Source: Campylobacterales bacterium
GTDB lineage: Bacteria > Campylobacterota > Campylobacteria > Campylobacterales > Sulfurimonadaceae
Assembly: GCA_026390135.1 (NCBI GenBank)
Contig: JAPLGN010000046.1
Location: 31,920 to 95,919, forward strand
Direction: 5' to 3'
Length of the DNA: 64,000 bases
Shown in pieces: positions 37,062-45,809 of this stretch (within the stretch, counting starts at the first letter, position 1; every line of letters begins with the position of its first letter). Both the position numbers and the translations under genes were made by a program. The notes under the pieces were generated by a model that had not been told where the DNA came from, did no database searches, and worked only from the letters and a program-made list of their open reading frames with translations.

Positions 37062-39140
37062 ATGAAAAAACACGTACTTATACTCTCACTGGCTGCCGTA
37101 TCGGCACTCTACAGTGCCGAGGGAATCTTTGATCTGGGCAAAGTTGACGTAACCGATACAGCCGATGTATCCGGTTCAACAACAACTATTATAGATGCAC
37201 AAGAGATGCAGGACAAAGAGCGTAAAACACTCGTCGATTCCCTCTTATTATTACCGGGAATTTCACTTCAAAACGGTGCAGGACGTGCCGAACAAATGAT
37301 TATGATGCGCGGTTTTGACGTGAAACATGCCCCATTGTTTATCGACGGTATCCCTATCGCCGTACCGTATGACGGGTATGTCGATTTTTCCCGATTTACT
37401 ACGTTTGATCTTTCCGAAATAGAAGTTTCCAAAGGTTTCACATCTGTATTGATGGGACCGAATACCTTTGCGGGTGCTATCAACATGGTCACAAAACGTC
37501 CTACAAAATCGTTTGAAGGCGATATGGGGCTCGGTGTATTCAGCGGTAACGGACATACGGGATACATCAATGTCGGAAGTAATCAAGACAAATATTATGT
37601 TCAAGCTTCACTCTCCAAAACACAGCGTGATACTTTCCCTCTATCGAACGATTTTCCATCCGGTATGAAATATGAAGACGGCGGAAATCGAAACAATGCT
37701 TATAGTAAAGATGACAAAATCAATCTTAAAGCAGGATATACCCCGAACTCTACCGATGAGTATGCTATCAACTTTATCAAACAAACCGCTGATAAAGGAG
37801 TCTCACCTTATGCCGGTACCGTTAATGGATATAACGGACAAATAAATTCTTTCGTCAGTGATTCCAACCCTAATAAATCAGGCGGCGGATACGTCCACTT
37901 CTGGAAATGGAATTACTGGGACAAAGAGAGCCTCTATTTCCTATCTAAAACCGATTTTGGCAATTGGTATATCAAAAGCAGACTCTATTACGACAAATTT
38001 AAAAACTCACTCTCAATGTATACCAATGACACCTACACGGCATTATCACCCGGATCAAATGCAACGAATCCATCAACCAACCCAAGCTGGTATGACGATA
38101 ACACAAAAGGGGCATCCCTTGAAACAGGGGTAAAACTTAGCAATTCCGACACCTTAAAAGGATCACTGCATTATAAAATCGATACTCATAAAGAAGGGGG
38201 GTACTACGGTGAAAGTGTCGCTTCAAAAAGCATAGTTGTAGGAACGCCTACACCGACCTATACAATGCAAAACAACACTAAATCCGCTGCCCTCGAAGAG
38301 ACGCATATCTTTTCCGACGCATTCAAGCTGGTTACGGGAGCAAGTTACGATATCCTCTCCACCAACACTGCAAATAACACCAACCCGACCGATCCGACTT
38401 ATGGTGCCGAATTTCCGCACACAAAAGCCAATTCCCTCAACCCTCAGGCTGTATTGTATTTTACTCCGACATCCGCTACAACTGCCCATATCGCTATCAA
38501 TCGTGCAAGCCGCTTCCCGTCCATCAAAGATTTTTACTCTTACCGTATGGGACAAGGGGTTCCAAATCCTAATTTAACTCCAGAACGAACCACCAACTAT
38601 GAAATCGGTATACGTCAACAGTTAATGCCGACGCTATCAAGTTCGATTGATCTGTTTCACGCATCCGTCAGCGATTACATCCAACAAAACTGGATCAATG
38701 CAACGACTTACCAAATGCAAAATATTGGTAAAATCGATCAAAAAGGGGCTGAACTATCTCTCGTTTATGCACCTACTGAATCATTATCATTGGAATCCAG
38801 CTATACCCGCTTGCTGATGAAAAACGACTCTAATCCCTCGGTACCTATTGTACAAGTTCCGACAGAAAAAGCGATCCTAAGTGCATCATACAGTCCCATT
38901 GCTCCTCTAAAATGGATCAATACACTGGAATACAGTTCAGGCTTTACCGATAATCTTAACAGTGCCTATGTACATCTAAGCGGATATGCAAAATACAATA
39001 CCAAAGTGATTTATGAAGCAACTAACCATTTGTCATTCGATGTAGGGGTCAACAATCTCTTAGATCGTAACTATTATCTGACGTATGGCTATCCTGATGC
39101 GGGTCGCCTATTTTTTAGTAATGTTCGTTACAAATTCTAA
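37062..39140 (+). CDS. TonB-dependent outer-membrane receptor 3
   Basis: Receptor of 692 residues: signal peptide, TonB box GKVDVTDTAD, plug with LLPGISLQNGAGRAEQMIMMRGFDVKHAPLFIDGIP and EIEVSKGFTSVLMGP, then a barrel ending LFFSNVRYKF. Its plug resembles those of catecholate or cobalamin receptors. It sits in the methyltransferase-oxidoreductase run 15 bases after the oxidoreductase gene, with an AAGGA site. Confidence 0.9.
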   Translation: MKKHVLILSLAAVSALYSAEGIFDLGKVDVTDTADVSGSTTTIIDAQEMQDKERKTLVDSLLLLPGISLQNGAGRAEQMIMMRGFDVKHAPLFIDGIPIAVPYDGYVDFSRFTTFDLSEIEVSKGFTSVLMGPNTFAGAINMVTKRPTKSFEGDMGLGVFSGNGHTGYINVGSNQDKYYVQASLSKTQRDTFPLSNDFPSGMKYEDGGNRNNAYSKDDKINLKAGYTPNSTDEYAINFIKQTADKGVSPYAGTVNGYNGQINSFVSDSNPNKSGGGYVHFWKWNYWDKESLYFLSKTDFGNWYIKSRLYYDKFKNSLSMYTNDTYTALSPGSNATNPSTNPSWYDDNTKGASLETGVKLSNSDTLKGSLHYKIDTHKEGGYYGESVASKSIVVGTPTPTYTMQNNTKSAALEETHIFSDAFKLVTGASYDILSTNTANNTNPTDPTYGAEFPHTKANSLNPQAVLYFTPTSATTAHIAINRASRFPSIKDFYSYRMGQGVPNPNLTPERTTNYEIGIRQQLMPTLSSSIDLFHASVSDYIQQNWINATTYQMQNIGKIDQKGAELSLVYAPTESLSLESSYTRLLMKNDSNPSVPIVQVPTEKAILSASYSPIAPLKWINTLEYSSGFTDNLNSAYVHLSGYAKYNTKVIYEATNHLSFDVGVNNLLDRNYYLTYGYPDAGRLFFSNVRYKF

Positions 39141-39149
39141 GGCATGAGC

Positions 39150-39884
39150 ATGGAACGATTCAAAATATTTATCTGTATCGACGATACGGATGAGATCGGC
39201 TATCATACCTCGACAGGGGAGATTTGCGAAGCAATACGAGAACACATTATGGAGCATTACGCCGTTTCGGCGGCTCCGATTACACGGCACCAGCTCTTTC
39301 TTCACGAAGATATCCCCTACACATCCCACAACAGTTCGATGTGTTTCACGACATTTTTAAGTGAAAAAGAGCGAGAAAAAGTCACACATTTTACTTTAGA
39401 ACATGTCGAAAACATCAGCGCCCCCTCATCTGATCCGGGAGTGTGTATTGCCTTTGAACACGAAATCCGTGATCTTGATACATTAATCCGCTACGGTTTT
39501 GACGCCAAAGAAAAAGTACTGACCAAAGAGAGCGCCTACGCCATGGCAAAGAAACAGAACCTCTTTTTACGCGAACTTAAAAACACCGGTCAAGGAATTA
39601 TCGGTGCCGTAGCGGGGATAGCATTAAGAGCACAGGGGAGCGATGGCCGTATCAAAGGCAAGTTTCGCCTCGATACCCCATCCATCGATGTTCAAACGCT
39701 TCTGAAAAATGATCTTATCGATGAGATTCAATTGATCGATGGATCATTCCTCTCCGACAATGCCGTTATCATTACCAAAGATGAACTCAAAATCGTCTAT
39801 CTCAATCACAAGTGTGTTTTACTGGTCGAACAAGAAGGCGATTATTACCGCCCTCTCGGCAAAGAAAAACTCACAAATTACTGA
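39150..39884 (+). CDS. TiaS-like DDTD-motif protein
   Basis: About 244 residues, starting with FKIFICIDDTDEIGYHTSTGE, which resembles the ATP-binding N-terminal part of archaeal tRNA(Ile2)-agmatinylcytidine synthetase (TiaS/DUF1743), but it lacks the C-terminal RNA-binding domains, so it is not expected to modify tRNA. A later glycine-rich NTGQGIIGAVAGIALRAQG segment may bind a phosphate. ATG 39150 is preferred to 39144 as AAGG is then seven bases away. Its place in the cluster suggests a kinase- or ligase-like step on a small molecule (inference). Confidence 0.6.
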   Translation: MERFKIFICIDDTDEIGYHTSTGEICEAIREHIMEHYAVSAAPITRHQLFLHEDIPYTSHNSSMCFTTFLSEKEREKVTHFTLEHVENISAPSSDPGVCIAFEHEIRDLDTLIRYGFDAKEKVLTKESAYAMAKKQNLFLRELKNTGQGIIGAVAGIALRAQGSDGRIKGKFRLDTPSIDVQTLLKNDLIDEIQLIDGSFLSDNAVIITKDELKIVYLNHKCVLLVEQEGDYYRPLGKEKLTNY

Positions 39885-39891
39885 GGTTAAA

Positions 39892-40104
39892 ATGTTTACC
39901 CAAGAAAATGAAATTTTACTCTTTCAATACGGAAAAGATAATTACCAAAAAGCAATCGATGCAGCTTGCGAAACGTTTGAACTCGATAAGGACGAAGATG
40001 AGCTGGTCACTGCTACAACCCAAAATTCCTGTTACAACTGCCTCTTCCGTCGATGGACACGTGAGAGTTTTATGTGTATGAAAAAGAGTGCTAATGAAAT
40101 CTGA
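39892..40104 (+). CDS. Small cysteine-containing protein
   Basis: A 70-residue protein beginning at ATG 39892 after GAGG (the ORF track extends it upstream over the previous gene). It is acidic in the middle (LDKDEDEL) and ends with NSCYNCLFRRWTRESFMCMKK, a C-x2-C-x11-C set plus one further upstream Cys in AACETF, which could hold a metal or an Fe-S cluster. No family recognised. It overlaps the next gene, so it belongs to the same operon. Confidence 0.6.
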   Translation: MFTQENEILLFQYGKDNYQKAIDAACETFELDKDEDELVTATTQNSCYNCLFRRWTRESFMCMKKSANEI

Positions 40105-40579
40105 AACATTTCTCAAAGTCGTTGTCATCCTTTTGATGAGTATGATTATACTAATCTTGGGTGTGACGGCAGTAACTTATTTGAGCGGGCATTATGATTC
40201 AAACGTGATGACATTTCATGTAATCGCGGGGTTCCTTATTTTGACAATTCTTCCAATCCATATCTATTTAAGACGGGGAAAATTAAAAAAACTCCTAAAA
40301 GAGTTCATCTCGATAGTCACAGCAGGAGGTGCAAAACAGCCGTGCACAAATCATGCACATCTCAAAACGTTTAAACAAAGATCGCTGAAAGAACTGTGCG
40401 AGGGATTAAACATCTGTATAGACGAAGCAACGGAATTCTTAGATCAAAAAGGGATTGTTATTTACAATTTCAAAAATACGTTAGAAAAGATCGCAAATGA
40501 TAACAAAAACGATCCGTTAAAAATCTTCGCCCTAATCATCGAAAATCAAATCAGAGTTCGAAAGGACGGCTATGTTTAA
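40088..40579 (+). CDS. Two-helix membrane protein, DUF4405-like N-terminus
   Basis: A 163-residue protein with two membrane helices (VVVILLMSMIILILGVTAVTYL and MTFHVIAGFLILTILPIHIYLRR). Two histidines spaced across the second helix resemble the haem-ligating pattern of DUF4405 cytochrome-b-like proteins. The cytoplasmic half (KELCEGLNICIDEATEFLDQKG) looks like a small helical domain. ATG 40094 (MKSETF) overlapping the previous stop is the likelier start. Function unknown; an electron-carrying role is a guess. Confidence 0.55.
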   Translation: MLMKSETFLKVVVILLMSMIILILGVTAVTYLSGHYDSNVMTFHVIAGFLILTILPIHIYLRRGKLKKLLKEFISIVTAGGAKQPCTNHAHLKTFKQRSLKELCEGLNICIDEATEFLDQKGIVIYNFKNTLEKIANDNKNDPLKIFALIIENQIRVRKDGYV

Positions 40580-41348
40580 ACCGTTTTTTTACGGTGCGCT
40601 AATCGGTATATTAGGAGGGCTGATAGGGCTTGGCGGAGCCGAATTTCGTCTTCCGCTACTCACATTCATCTTTCAGTTTTCTACCGTACATGCGATTGTT
40701 ATCAATTTAATTATTTCATGGATTACCGTCGCATCATCTCTCATGTTCAGATGGGAATCATGGAGTGCCGTATCACCCTTTTTACCGATCGTCGCTACTC
40801 TATTGTCAGGTTCTCTTATCGGAGCATCAATGGGGGTAGGAATCGCATCTCGCATCGATGAAAAGCGACTTGACAAGATTGTCGCCATACTGCTTGGAGG
40901 TTTGGCGATTGTGATGATCTTCGAATCCAGGGTACATCTTGATCCCTTAGAGTTCAATCAAACCGCACTGACGCTTTTGGGATTTACCGCAGGACTCATA
41001 ATAGGACTTTTCAGTAGTATGCTGGGGGTTGCCGGAGGTGAATTGATTATTCCAACTATCGCTCTTTTATATGGTGTGGATATTAAAATTGCCGGTACTC
41101 TAAGTCTGATGGTTAGTCTGCCAACAATCATAATCGGTCTGTACCGATACCGGGAAAAAGAACCGTTCCGAATCGTCAAACCAAATCTCCATTTTATCGC
41201 ATGGATGGCTGCCGGTTCGATTATCGGGGCATGGGTTGGTAAAAGTATGTTGGGGAGCGTTCCAAGCTCTACGTTACAACTCTTGCTAGCCGTAATTTTA
41301 AGTATCTCTGCATTCAAACTCTATAAAAAAGGGAATAGTTCCAAGTGA
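40572..41348 (+). CDS. TauE/SafE-family permease
   Basis: Eight-helix membrane protein of 258 residues in the sulphite/organosulphonate exporter family: LIGILGGLIGLGGAEFRLPLL at the start and the repeat SSMLGVAGGELIIPTIALLYGVDIK in the middle. Members move small anions such as sulphite, sulphoacetate or others. It overlaps the previous gene by eight bases and ends the receptor 2-3 operon; export of an anion or ligand fragment is one reading. Confidence 0.85.
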   Translation: MFKPFFYGALIGILGGLIGLGGAEFRLPLLTFIFQFSTVHAIVINLIISWITVASSLMFRWESWSAVSPFLPIVATLLSGSLIGASMGVGIASRIDEKRLDKIVAILLGGLAIVMIFESRVHLDPLEFNQTALTLLGFTAGLIIGLFSSMLGVAGGELIIPTIALLYGVDIKIAGTLSLMVSLPTIIIGLYRYREKEPFRIVKPNLHFIAWMAAGSIIGAWVGKSMLGSVPSSTLQLLLAVILSISAFKLYKKGNSSK

Positions 41349-41373
41349 ATAAAATACTAAAACAAAATCTATC

Positions 41374-41397
41374 CGTTAGATCAAATTCGATACAATT
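41374..41397. promoter_or_regulatory. ModE-like box upstream of the methyltransferase 2-modD-modBC operon
   Basis: CGTTAGAT followed by CAAATTCGATAC; one mismatch in the left half and a weak right half. The layout (CGTTA.ATCAAAT..GATACAAT) closely follows the box at 25387. It lies 25 bases before the ATG of the first gene. Confidence 0.55.
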
Positions 41398-41421
41398 AAT
41401 CCAGCTTATAAAGGACACCCG

Positions 41422-42216
41422 ATGTTTTTAGAACCAATAAACTTCCCAGCTATGTACCGCGAGCACAAAGCCACTACCGATTTCAAAGGTAAAACCAGCA
41501 GCGACTGGGATGAAAAATCCGCCGATATGGCAGTATCTATGATTAATAGCCCTTATGTCAACGACTTCATCTCCCGTATGAACATCACGGGGGATGAAGT
41601 CGTTTTGGACATCGGATGCGGACCGGGAACGCTTGCCATCCCTCTTGCTAAGCGGGTCAAAGAGGTAATTGCCATCGACTTTTCCGCCCAAATGCTCGAA
41701 CAGCTTCAAGCCTACGCACTACGCGAAGGGGTCACTAATATTAAAACATATCATATTGGATGGGAGGAAGATTGGAGCATTCTTCCGCAAGCTGACATCG
41801 TCGTGGCATCCCGCTCGATGGAGGTTTCTGATGTCGAAACCGCCCTCTCCAAAATGTCGTCACATGCGAGTAAAGCGTGCTATCTCACCTACAAAGTGGG
41901 AGGAAGTTTCGTCGATATGAATATCCTAGACTTCATCGGTAAAAAGGTGAAAACCAAACCCGACTACTGGTACATCCCGATCATCCTTTACTCTCAAGGG
42001 TTCCTTCCACGCGTTGACTACATAGAAACAGGACGGGGGAGTGTTCGAAGCGGGACTGAAGAGGAGTTCGTCGAGTCATTAATTTGGAGCGTACACGATC
42101 TTAATGAAGAACAACAACTTAATGCGCGAGAATATTACCGTGAAGTGATTGTAGAACAAAATCGCCCTCCACGCGCTGTCAACTGGGCATTTATCGGATG
42201 GGAAACAGCCAAATGA
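41422..42216 (+). CDS. SAM-dependent methyltransferase 2
   Basis: Class I methyltransferase of 264 residues with motif I VVLDIGCGPGTLAIPLAKRV and VIAIDFSAQMLEQL. It is unlike methyltransferase 1 outside the core. The stop overlaps the modD start (ATGA), so it is translated with modD, TOBE protein, modB and modC. Homologues of this type are seen in other molybdate operons only by my recollection; its substrate is not evident. Confidence 0.8.
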   Translation: MFLEPINFPAMYREHKATTDFKGKTSSDWDEKSADMAVSMINSPYVNDFISRMNITGDEVVLDIGCGPGTLAIPLAKRVKEVIAIDFSAQMLEQLQAYALREGVTNIKTYHIGWEEDWSILPQADIVVASRSMEVSDVETALSKMSSHASKACYLTYKVGGSFVDMNILDFIGKKVKTKPDYWYIPIILYSQGFLPRVDYIETGRGSVRSGTEEEFVESLIWSVHDLNEEQQLNAREYYREVIVEQNRPPRAVNWAFIGWETAK

Positions 42217-43061
42217 TTTTACTTAGTGACCATGAACTTGAACTCATCCTCGCCGAAGATGTCCCTTACGGCGATTTGACCACAAAAAGCCTTGGAATCG
42301 ATACCCAACGCGCACGTATCACCTTTTCTACCCGTGAACGCCCTCTTGTCGTTTCCTGTGTGGAGGAAGCTGTGCGTCTATGCGGACTGTACGGATTAGA
42401 AATCGACGGTTTTGTAAAATCAGGCACTCTCATACCGCCAAAAAGTGTCTTTTTAGAAGCCCACGGTGAAGCGGGAAATATCCACCGCATTTGGAAGTCT
42501 GTTCAAAACCTCCTCGATTACGCAAGCGGGATTGCTACGTACACCCGGGAAGCAGTCCTTTTAGCTCGTAGCATTAACCCCGATATTGTAGTCGCCACCA
42601 CCCGTAAAACGACCCCGTTTACGAAAAAAATCGCGATCAAAGCGGTCGAATCGGGTGGAGGGGTTGCTCATCGTTTAGGTCTTTCTGAATCGATTCTCGT
42701 GTTTGAATATCACCGTGTTTTTTTCCCCGCCGATGAAGCATTTGCCGAAGCACTACACCAAGCTAAAAAAACCAACCCTGAGAAAAAAATCGTCATGGAA
42801 GCTGAAAATATCGACCATGCATTAAAGTTTGCCCGTATGGGAGCCGACATCCTCCAACTAGAGAAATTCCCTCTTACCAAACTCTCCGATGCCGTCCAAA
42901 TTTTGCGCGCCGACTATCCCCATATCACATTGATCGCCACAGGGGGAATCAGTACCAAAAACATCGCCGAATATGCCGCAACAGGTGTTGATATGATCGT
43001 CACTTCATCGCCGTACAACGCACAACCTGCCGATATAAAAGTGAGAATTGAACCTTTATGA
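42213..43061 (+). CDS. modD: ModD, nicotinate-nucleotide pyrophosphorylase-like protein
   Basis: About 282 residues, homologous to quinolinate phosphoribosyltransferase (NadC) but of the ModD group found in mod operons. Features: LSDHELELILAEDVPYGDLTT, LDYASGIATYT, ATTRKTTPFTKK, GGGVAHRLGLSESILVF, and the ending LIATGGISTKNIAEYAATGVDMIVTSS. The ORF track start is 15 bases early; ATG 42213 in the ATGA overlap is natural. ModD's role in molybdenum metabolism is not established; a ribosyltransfer to a ligand is conceivable. Confidence 0.88.
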   Translation: MILLSDHELELILAEDVPYGDLTTKSLGIDTQRARITFSTRERPLVVSCVEEAVRLCGLYGLEIDGFVKSGTLIPPKSVFLEAHGEAGNIHRIWKSVQNLLDYASGIATYTREAVLLARSINPDIVVATTRKTTPFTKKIAIKAVESGGGVAHRLGLSESILVFEYHRVFFPADEAFAEALHQAKKTNPEKKIVMEAENIDHALKFARMGADILQLEKFPLTKLSDAVQILRADYPHITLIATGGISTKNIAEYAATGVDMIVTSSPYNAQPADIKVRIEPL

Positions 43062-43459
43062 ATATTTTATCTGCCATCATAAAAGATGTAACTGCTTCAG
43101 AGCACCTTAGTATCCTGACCGTAGAAGTGGGAGACGATTCGTTTCACCTTCTCCTCGCTGAAGCCTCCGATCCAGAGCATTTAGTAAGGACAAATGTCAC
43201 CTTGGCATTCAAAGAGACGGAAGTAATCCTCTCGCAAACCTATACACAAACCACCGCCAATATTCAACGCGCCTCAGTTCAAAAAATAGAGCGTGGAATT
43301 GTCTTATCCCAAATCACCCTCACCTATGGTGATTCAACCGTTATTGCACTGGTTCCTAGCCTAACGTTTGATACCCTCGCTATACGTGAAGGCGATAACC
43401 TATTCTGGATGGTTCAACCCTCTGAAATTTCACTGCTGCGAGGCTCGAATGGAATCTGA
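43058..43459 (+). CDS. TOBE/Mop-like protein between modD and modB
   Basis: A 133-residue beta-rich protein (SIIKDVTASEHLSILTVEVGDDSFHLLL, later GIVLSQITLTYGDSTVIALVP), with the strand pattern of TOBE oligo-binding domains but low identity to Mop. Campylobacter has a protein of similar size at the same place between modA and modB. It may bind molybdate and adjust ModBC. Overlaps modD by four bases and modB by eleven. Confidence 0.7.
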   Translation: MNILSAIIKDVTASEHLSILTVEVGDDSFHLLLAEASDPEHLVRTNVTLAFKETEVILSQTYTQTTANIQRASVQKIERGIVLSQITLTYGDSTVIALVPSLTFDTLAIREGDNLFWMVQPSEISLLRGSNGI

Positions 43460-44123
43460 ATTCTTAACCACGATGGCGCTGACTTTTAAGCTTGCCGCCG
43501 TTACAACACTGATATTACTCATTATTGCGATTCCACTCGCCTCTTTTTTGGTCTTTAGCAAAATACGATTCAAAAGCATCATCGAAACCATTGTCTCTAT
43601 GCCACTCGTCCTTCCTCCATCGGTATTGGGATTTTATCTCCTCCTTGCATTCAGTCCTGCATCGGCAATCGGAAGTTTTCTCACGGATCATGGTATCCGC
43701 TTAGCATTTAGTTTTGAAGGGTTAGTAGTGGGCTCAGTGCTCTTTAGCTTACCATTCATGGTACATCCTATCCAATCAGCACTTTCCCAAGTCCCTCTTT
43801 CCATTATCGAAGCTTCCTATACACTCGGTAAATCCAAAATAGAGACGATGATAAAAGTAGTCCTCCCCTCAATCCGTCACGGTCTCATTTCTGGTATCGT
43901 CCTAGCCTTCGCTCACACCGTCGGAGAATTTGGTGTTATCTTGATGATTGGTGGAAATATCCCAGGAGAAACCCGCGTCGCCTCTATTGCGATTTATGAC
44001 GAAGTCGAATCACTCAACTATGCCATGGCACACCAATATGCCCTCACTCTTTTTGTTGTGACATTTTCCATCCTTCTTCTCGTTTATACGCTGAACAAAA
44101 AATCGCTTGGAGAGATCAAATGA
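43449..44123 (+). CDS. modB: Molybdate ABC transporter permease
   Basis: Inner-membrane channel subunit, 224 residues from ATG 43449 (the ORF track start 43368 lies inside the previous gene). Five to six helices; signature LPLSIIEASYTLGKSKIETMIKVVLP region and EFGVILMIGGNIPGETRV near the end match ModB. It overlaps modC by four bases. Its binding protein modA is 20 kb upstream. Confidence 0.95.
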   Translation: MESEFLTTMALTFKLAAVTTLILLIIAIPLASFLVFSKIRFKSIIETIVSMPLVLPPSVLGFYLLLAFSPASAIGSFLTDHGIRLAFSFEGLVVGSVLFSLPFMVHPIQSALSQVPLSIIEASYTLGKSKIETMIKVVLPSIRHGLISGIVLAFAHTVGEFGVILMIGGNIPGETRVASIAIYDEVESLNYAMAHQYALTLFVVTFSILLLVYTLNKKSLGEIK

Positions 44124-44995
44124 TTTTAGTGAATGTTACTAAACGTCTCGACACTGCCGAAGGAGCAATCAACGCCCATTTTGAACTCTCAATCAATGAT
44201 AGTGAATTCCTCACCCTCTTCGGTCCATCAGGAGCAGGAAAGACAACGCTTATGAGGATGATCGCAGGTCTGGAGAAACCTGATAGCGGTATGATAGTAG
44301 TAGATGGCGACGTGTGGTTTGACAGCAGTAAAAAAATCAATCTACCTCCTCAAAATCGAAGTATCGGGTTTGTATTCCAAGACTACGCCCTCTTCCCCAC
44401 CATGACCGTTCGGGAGAATCTCCTCTTTGCCGCAGAAACAGCCGATCAGCGCCACAATGTCGATGAACTGATTGAGCTTGTCGAACTCACCGCTCTTTCA
44501 AATCGTCTTCCCGCAACCCTCTCAGGAGGGCAAAAACAGCGCGTCGCTCTCATCCGTGCCTTAGTACGTCATCCAAAAATCTTATTGCTCGATGAACCCC
44601 TCTCAGCACTTGATCCCGGAATGCGTCAAAAACTCCAAGATGAGCTTGTTCTTTTGCATAAACGCCTTGGGATTACGACCTTGCTTGTAAGCCACGACAT
44701 CGCTGAAACTGTCAAACTCTCCGATCGTTTAGCCAGTATCGAAAAGGGTCAGATTACACAAATTTCTTCACCTATGGAATTTTTTAGTCCACAAACCCTG
44801 AGTGGAAAACTTCAGCTAATAGGAGAGGTGTTAAAAATCGAGGAAGACTTTCCGGTTGCCATTATTACACTATTGGTGGGTTCATCGGTTGTTCGTACCG
44901 TAGTAAGCAGTGAGGAAGCAGCCGTATTAACTATTGGGGGACATGCGATTATCTCGACCAAAGCATTTAATCCGATCGTAATTCCACTGAAATAA
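44120..44995 (+). CDS. modC: Molybdate ABC transporter ATP-binding protein
   Basis: ATPase of ModABC, 291 residues. Walker A GPSGAGKTT at 35-43, Q-loop FVFQDYALFP, signature LSGGQKQR, Walker B ILLLDEPLSALD and H-loop VSHDIAET are intact. The C-terminal 60 residues form one short TOBE-like domain (IGEVLKIEEDFPVAII), shorter than in E. coli ModC. A strong terminator follows. Confidence 0.95.
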   Translation: MILVNVTKRLDTAEGAINAHFELSINDSEFLTLFGPSGAGKTTLMRMIAGLEKPDSGMIVVDGDVWFDSSKKINLPPQNRSIGFVFQDYALFPTMTVRENLLFAAETADQRHNVDELIELVELTALSNRLPATLSGGQKQRVALIRALVRHPKILLLDEPLSALDPGMRQKLQDELVLLHKRLGITTLLVSHDIAETVKLSDRLASIEKGQITQISSPMEFFSPQTLSGKLQLIGEVLKIEEDFPVAIITLLVGSSVVRTVVSSEEAAVLTIGGHAIISTKAFNPIVIPLK

Positions 44996-45020
44996 AAGAG
45001 GTTTTATCCCTCTTTTTTTT
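44995..45020 (+). terminator. Rho-independent terminator of modC operon
   Basis: AAAGAGG, a 7-base loop, CCTCTTT and a run of T immediately after the modC stop codon. Confidence 0.85.
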
Positions 45021-45189
45021 GACCGCTAATTGATACGTTTGAGGGGATGGTTATTCGCAAAAAAACGCAAGCTTTAGAGAACAGGAGCTGCACATCAATT
45101 AACGGTATAAAAAAGAAAAGCAATTGAGGCGAAAACGCCTCAGTCAATACTACCTATATAAAATTGATTGAGACGTTCAGACCTAAATA

Positions 45190-45774
45190 TCAACTGCTAC
45201 AACGATACAGATGCTTAAATTCAACAAAGTCGGTCCATAAAGGTTCATAAGGGTATCGGATAATTTCACAATCTGTTGTTTGACGATTGATCATTCGGAT
45301 GGAAAACGGCTCAATCCAATTCCAAAAGTTTTCAATGCATTCTGATGGCATGCTCATATCTTGAATTACCTTTTTATACATCCTCAACCAAACTTCTCGC
45401 GCATGTTCATCCACAGTTATTTGAAAATGCCGCATTTGAAGAGTTGGATATCCAACAGGTATTGGTGACATATCATCTCGCTTTAATATATCAACAAAAA
45501 AATTAGCCGTTTTAACGGTTACAAATTCAAATGCATAATTTTCAAAAGGTAAAAAATCATCAATCTCGCTTAATCGTAAGAGATTATGGTGATAGCGAAC
45601 CATTTGACGAATTTTATCCTCACCCCAAAGTTCATATAAACGATTAGAAGGCAATGGAACTTCGGGAAAAATTCGATTTATACAATGATTAGCAGGTAAA
45701 CCATCAAATAGCTCTGTTGGTATTGAAATAGTATCCACAGTGATACTATCCATAGTATTTATTAACCGTGTCAT
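45190..45774 (-). CDS. Truncated haemoglobin, group II-like (second paralogue)
   Basis: Paralogue of the globin at 24804: YELWGEDKIRQMVRYHHNLL, FFVDILK, GYPTLQMRHFQITVDEHAREVWLRM and FSIRMINRQTT align along the whole core. The proximal His in QMRH and the Trp after it are kept; HP before it has become YP. The ORF track start at 45807 is replaced by ATG 45774 because AAGGG lies just before it and a ModE box then falls upstream. About 194 residues. Monocistronic and convergent with modC. Binding of O2 or NO is likely. Confidence 0.75.
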   Translation of the reverse strand: MTRLINTMDSITVDTISIPTELFDGLPANHCINRIFPEVPLPSNRLYELWGEDKIRQMVRYHHNLLRLSEIDDFLPFENYAFEFVTVKTANFFVDILKRDDMSPIPVGYPTLQMRHFQITVDEHAREVWLRMYKKVIQDMSMPSECIENFWNWIEPFSIRMINRQTTDCEIIRYPYEPLWTDFVEFKHLYRCSS

Positions 45775-45809
45775 ATATACCCTTTTTAGTAAATCTAAAA
45801 TCAACAACT

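Noticed and set aside
37263-37604. Overlapping minus-strand ORFs in receptor 3
   Set aside because: Both are shadows of the plug region of the receptor gene.
26172-39140. Ordinary iron-siderophore or cobalamin uptake locus
   Set aside because: The protein families allow it, but ModE-type sites, modA/modBC/mop at both ends and no recognisable Fur box or B12 leader favour molybdenum; it stays the main alternative.
45021-45189. Possible small gene or RNA between modC and globin 2
   Set aside because: No convincing start, frame or stable hairpin beyond the modC terminator.
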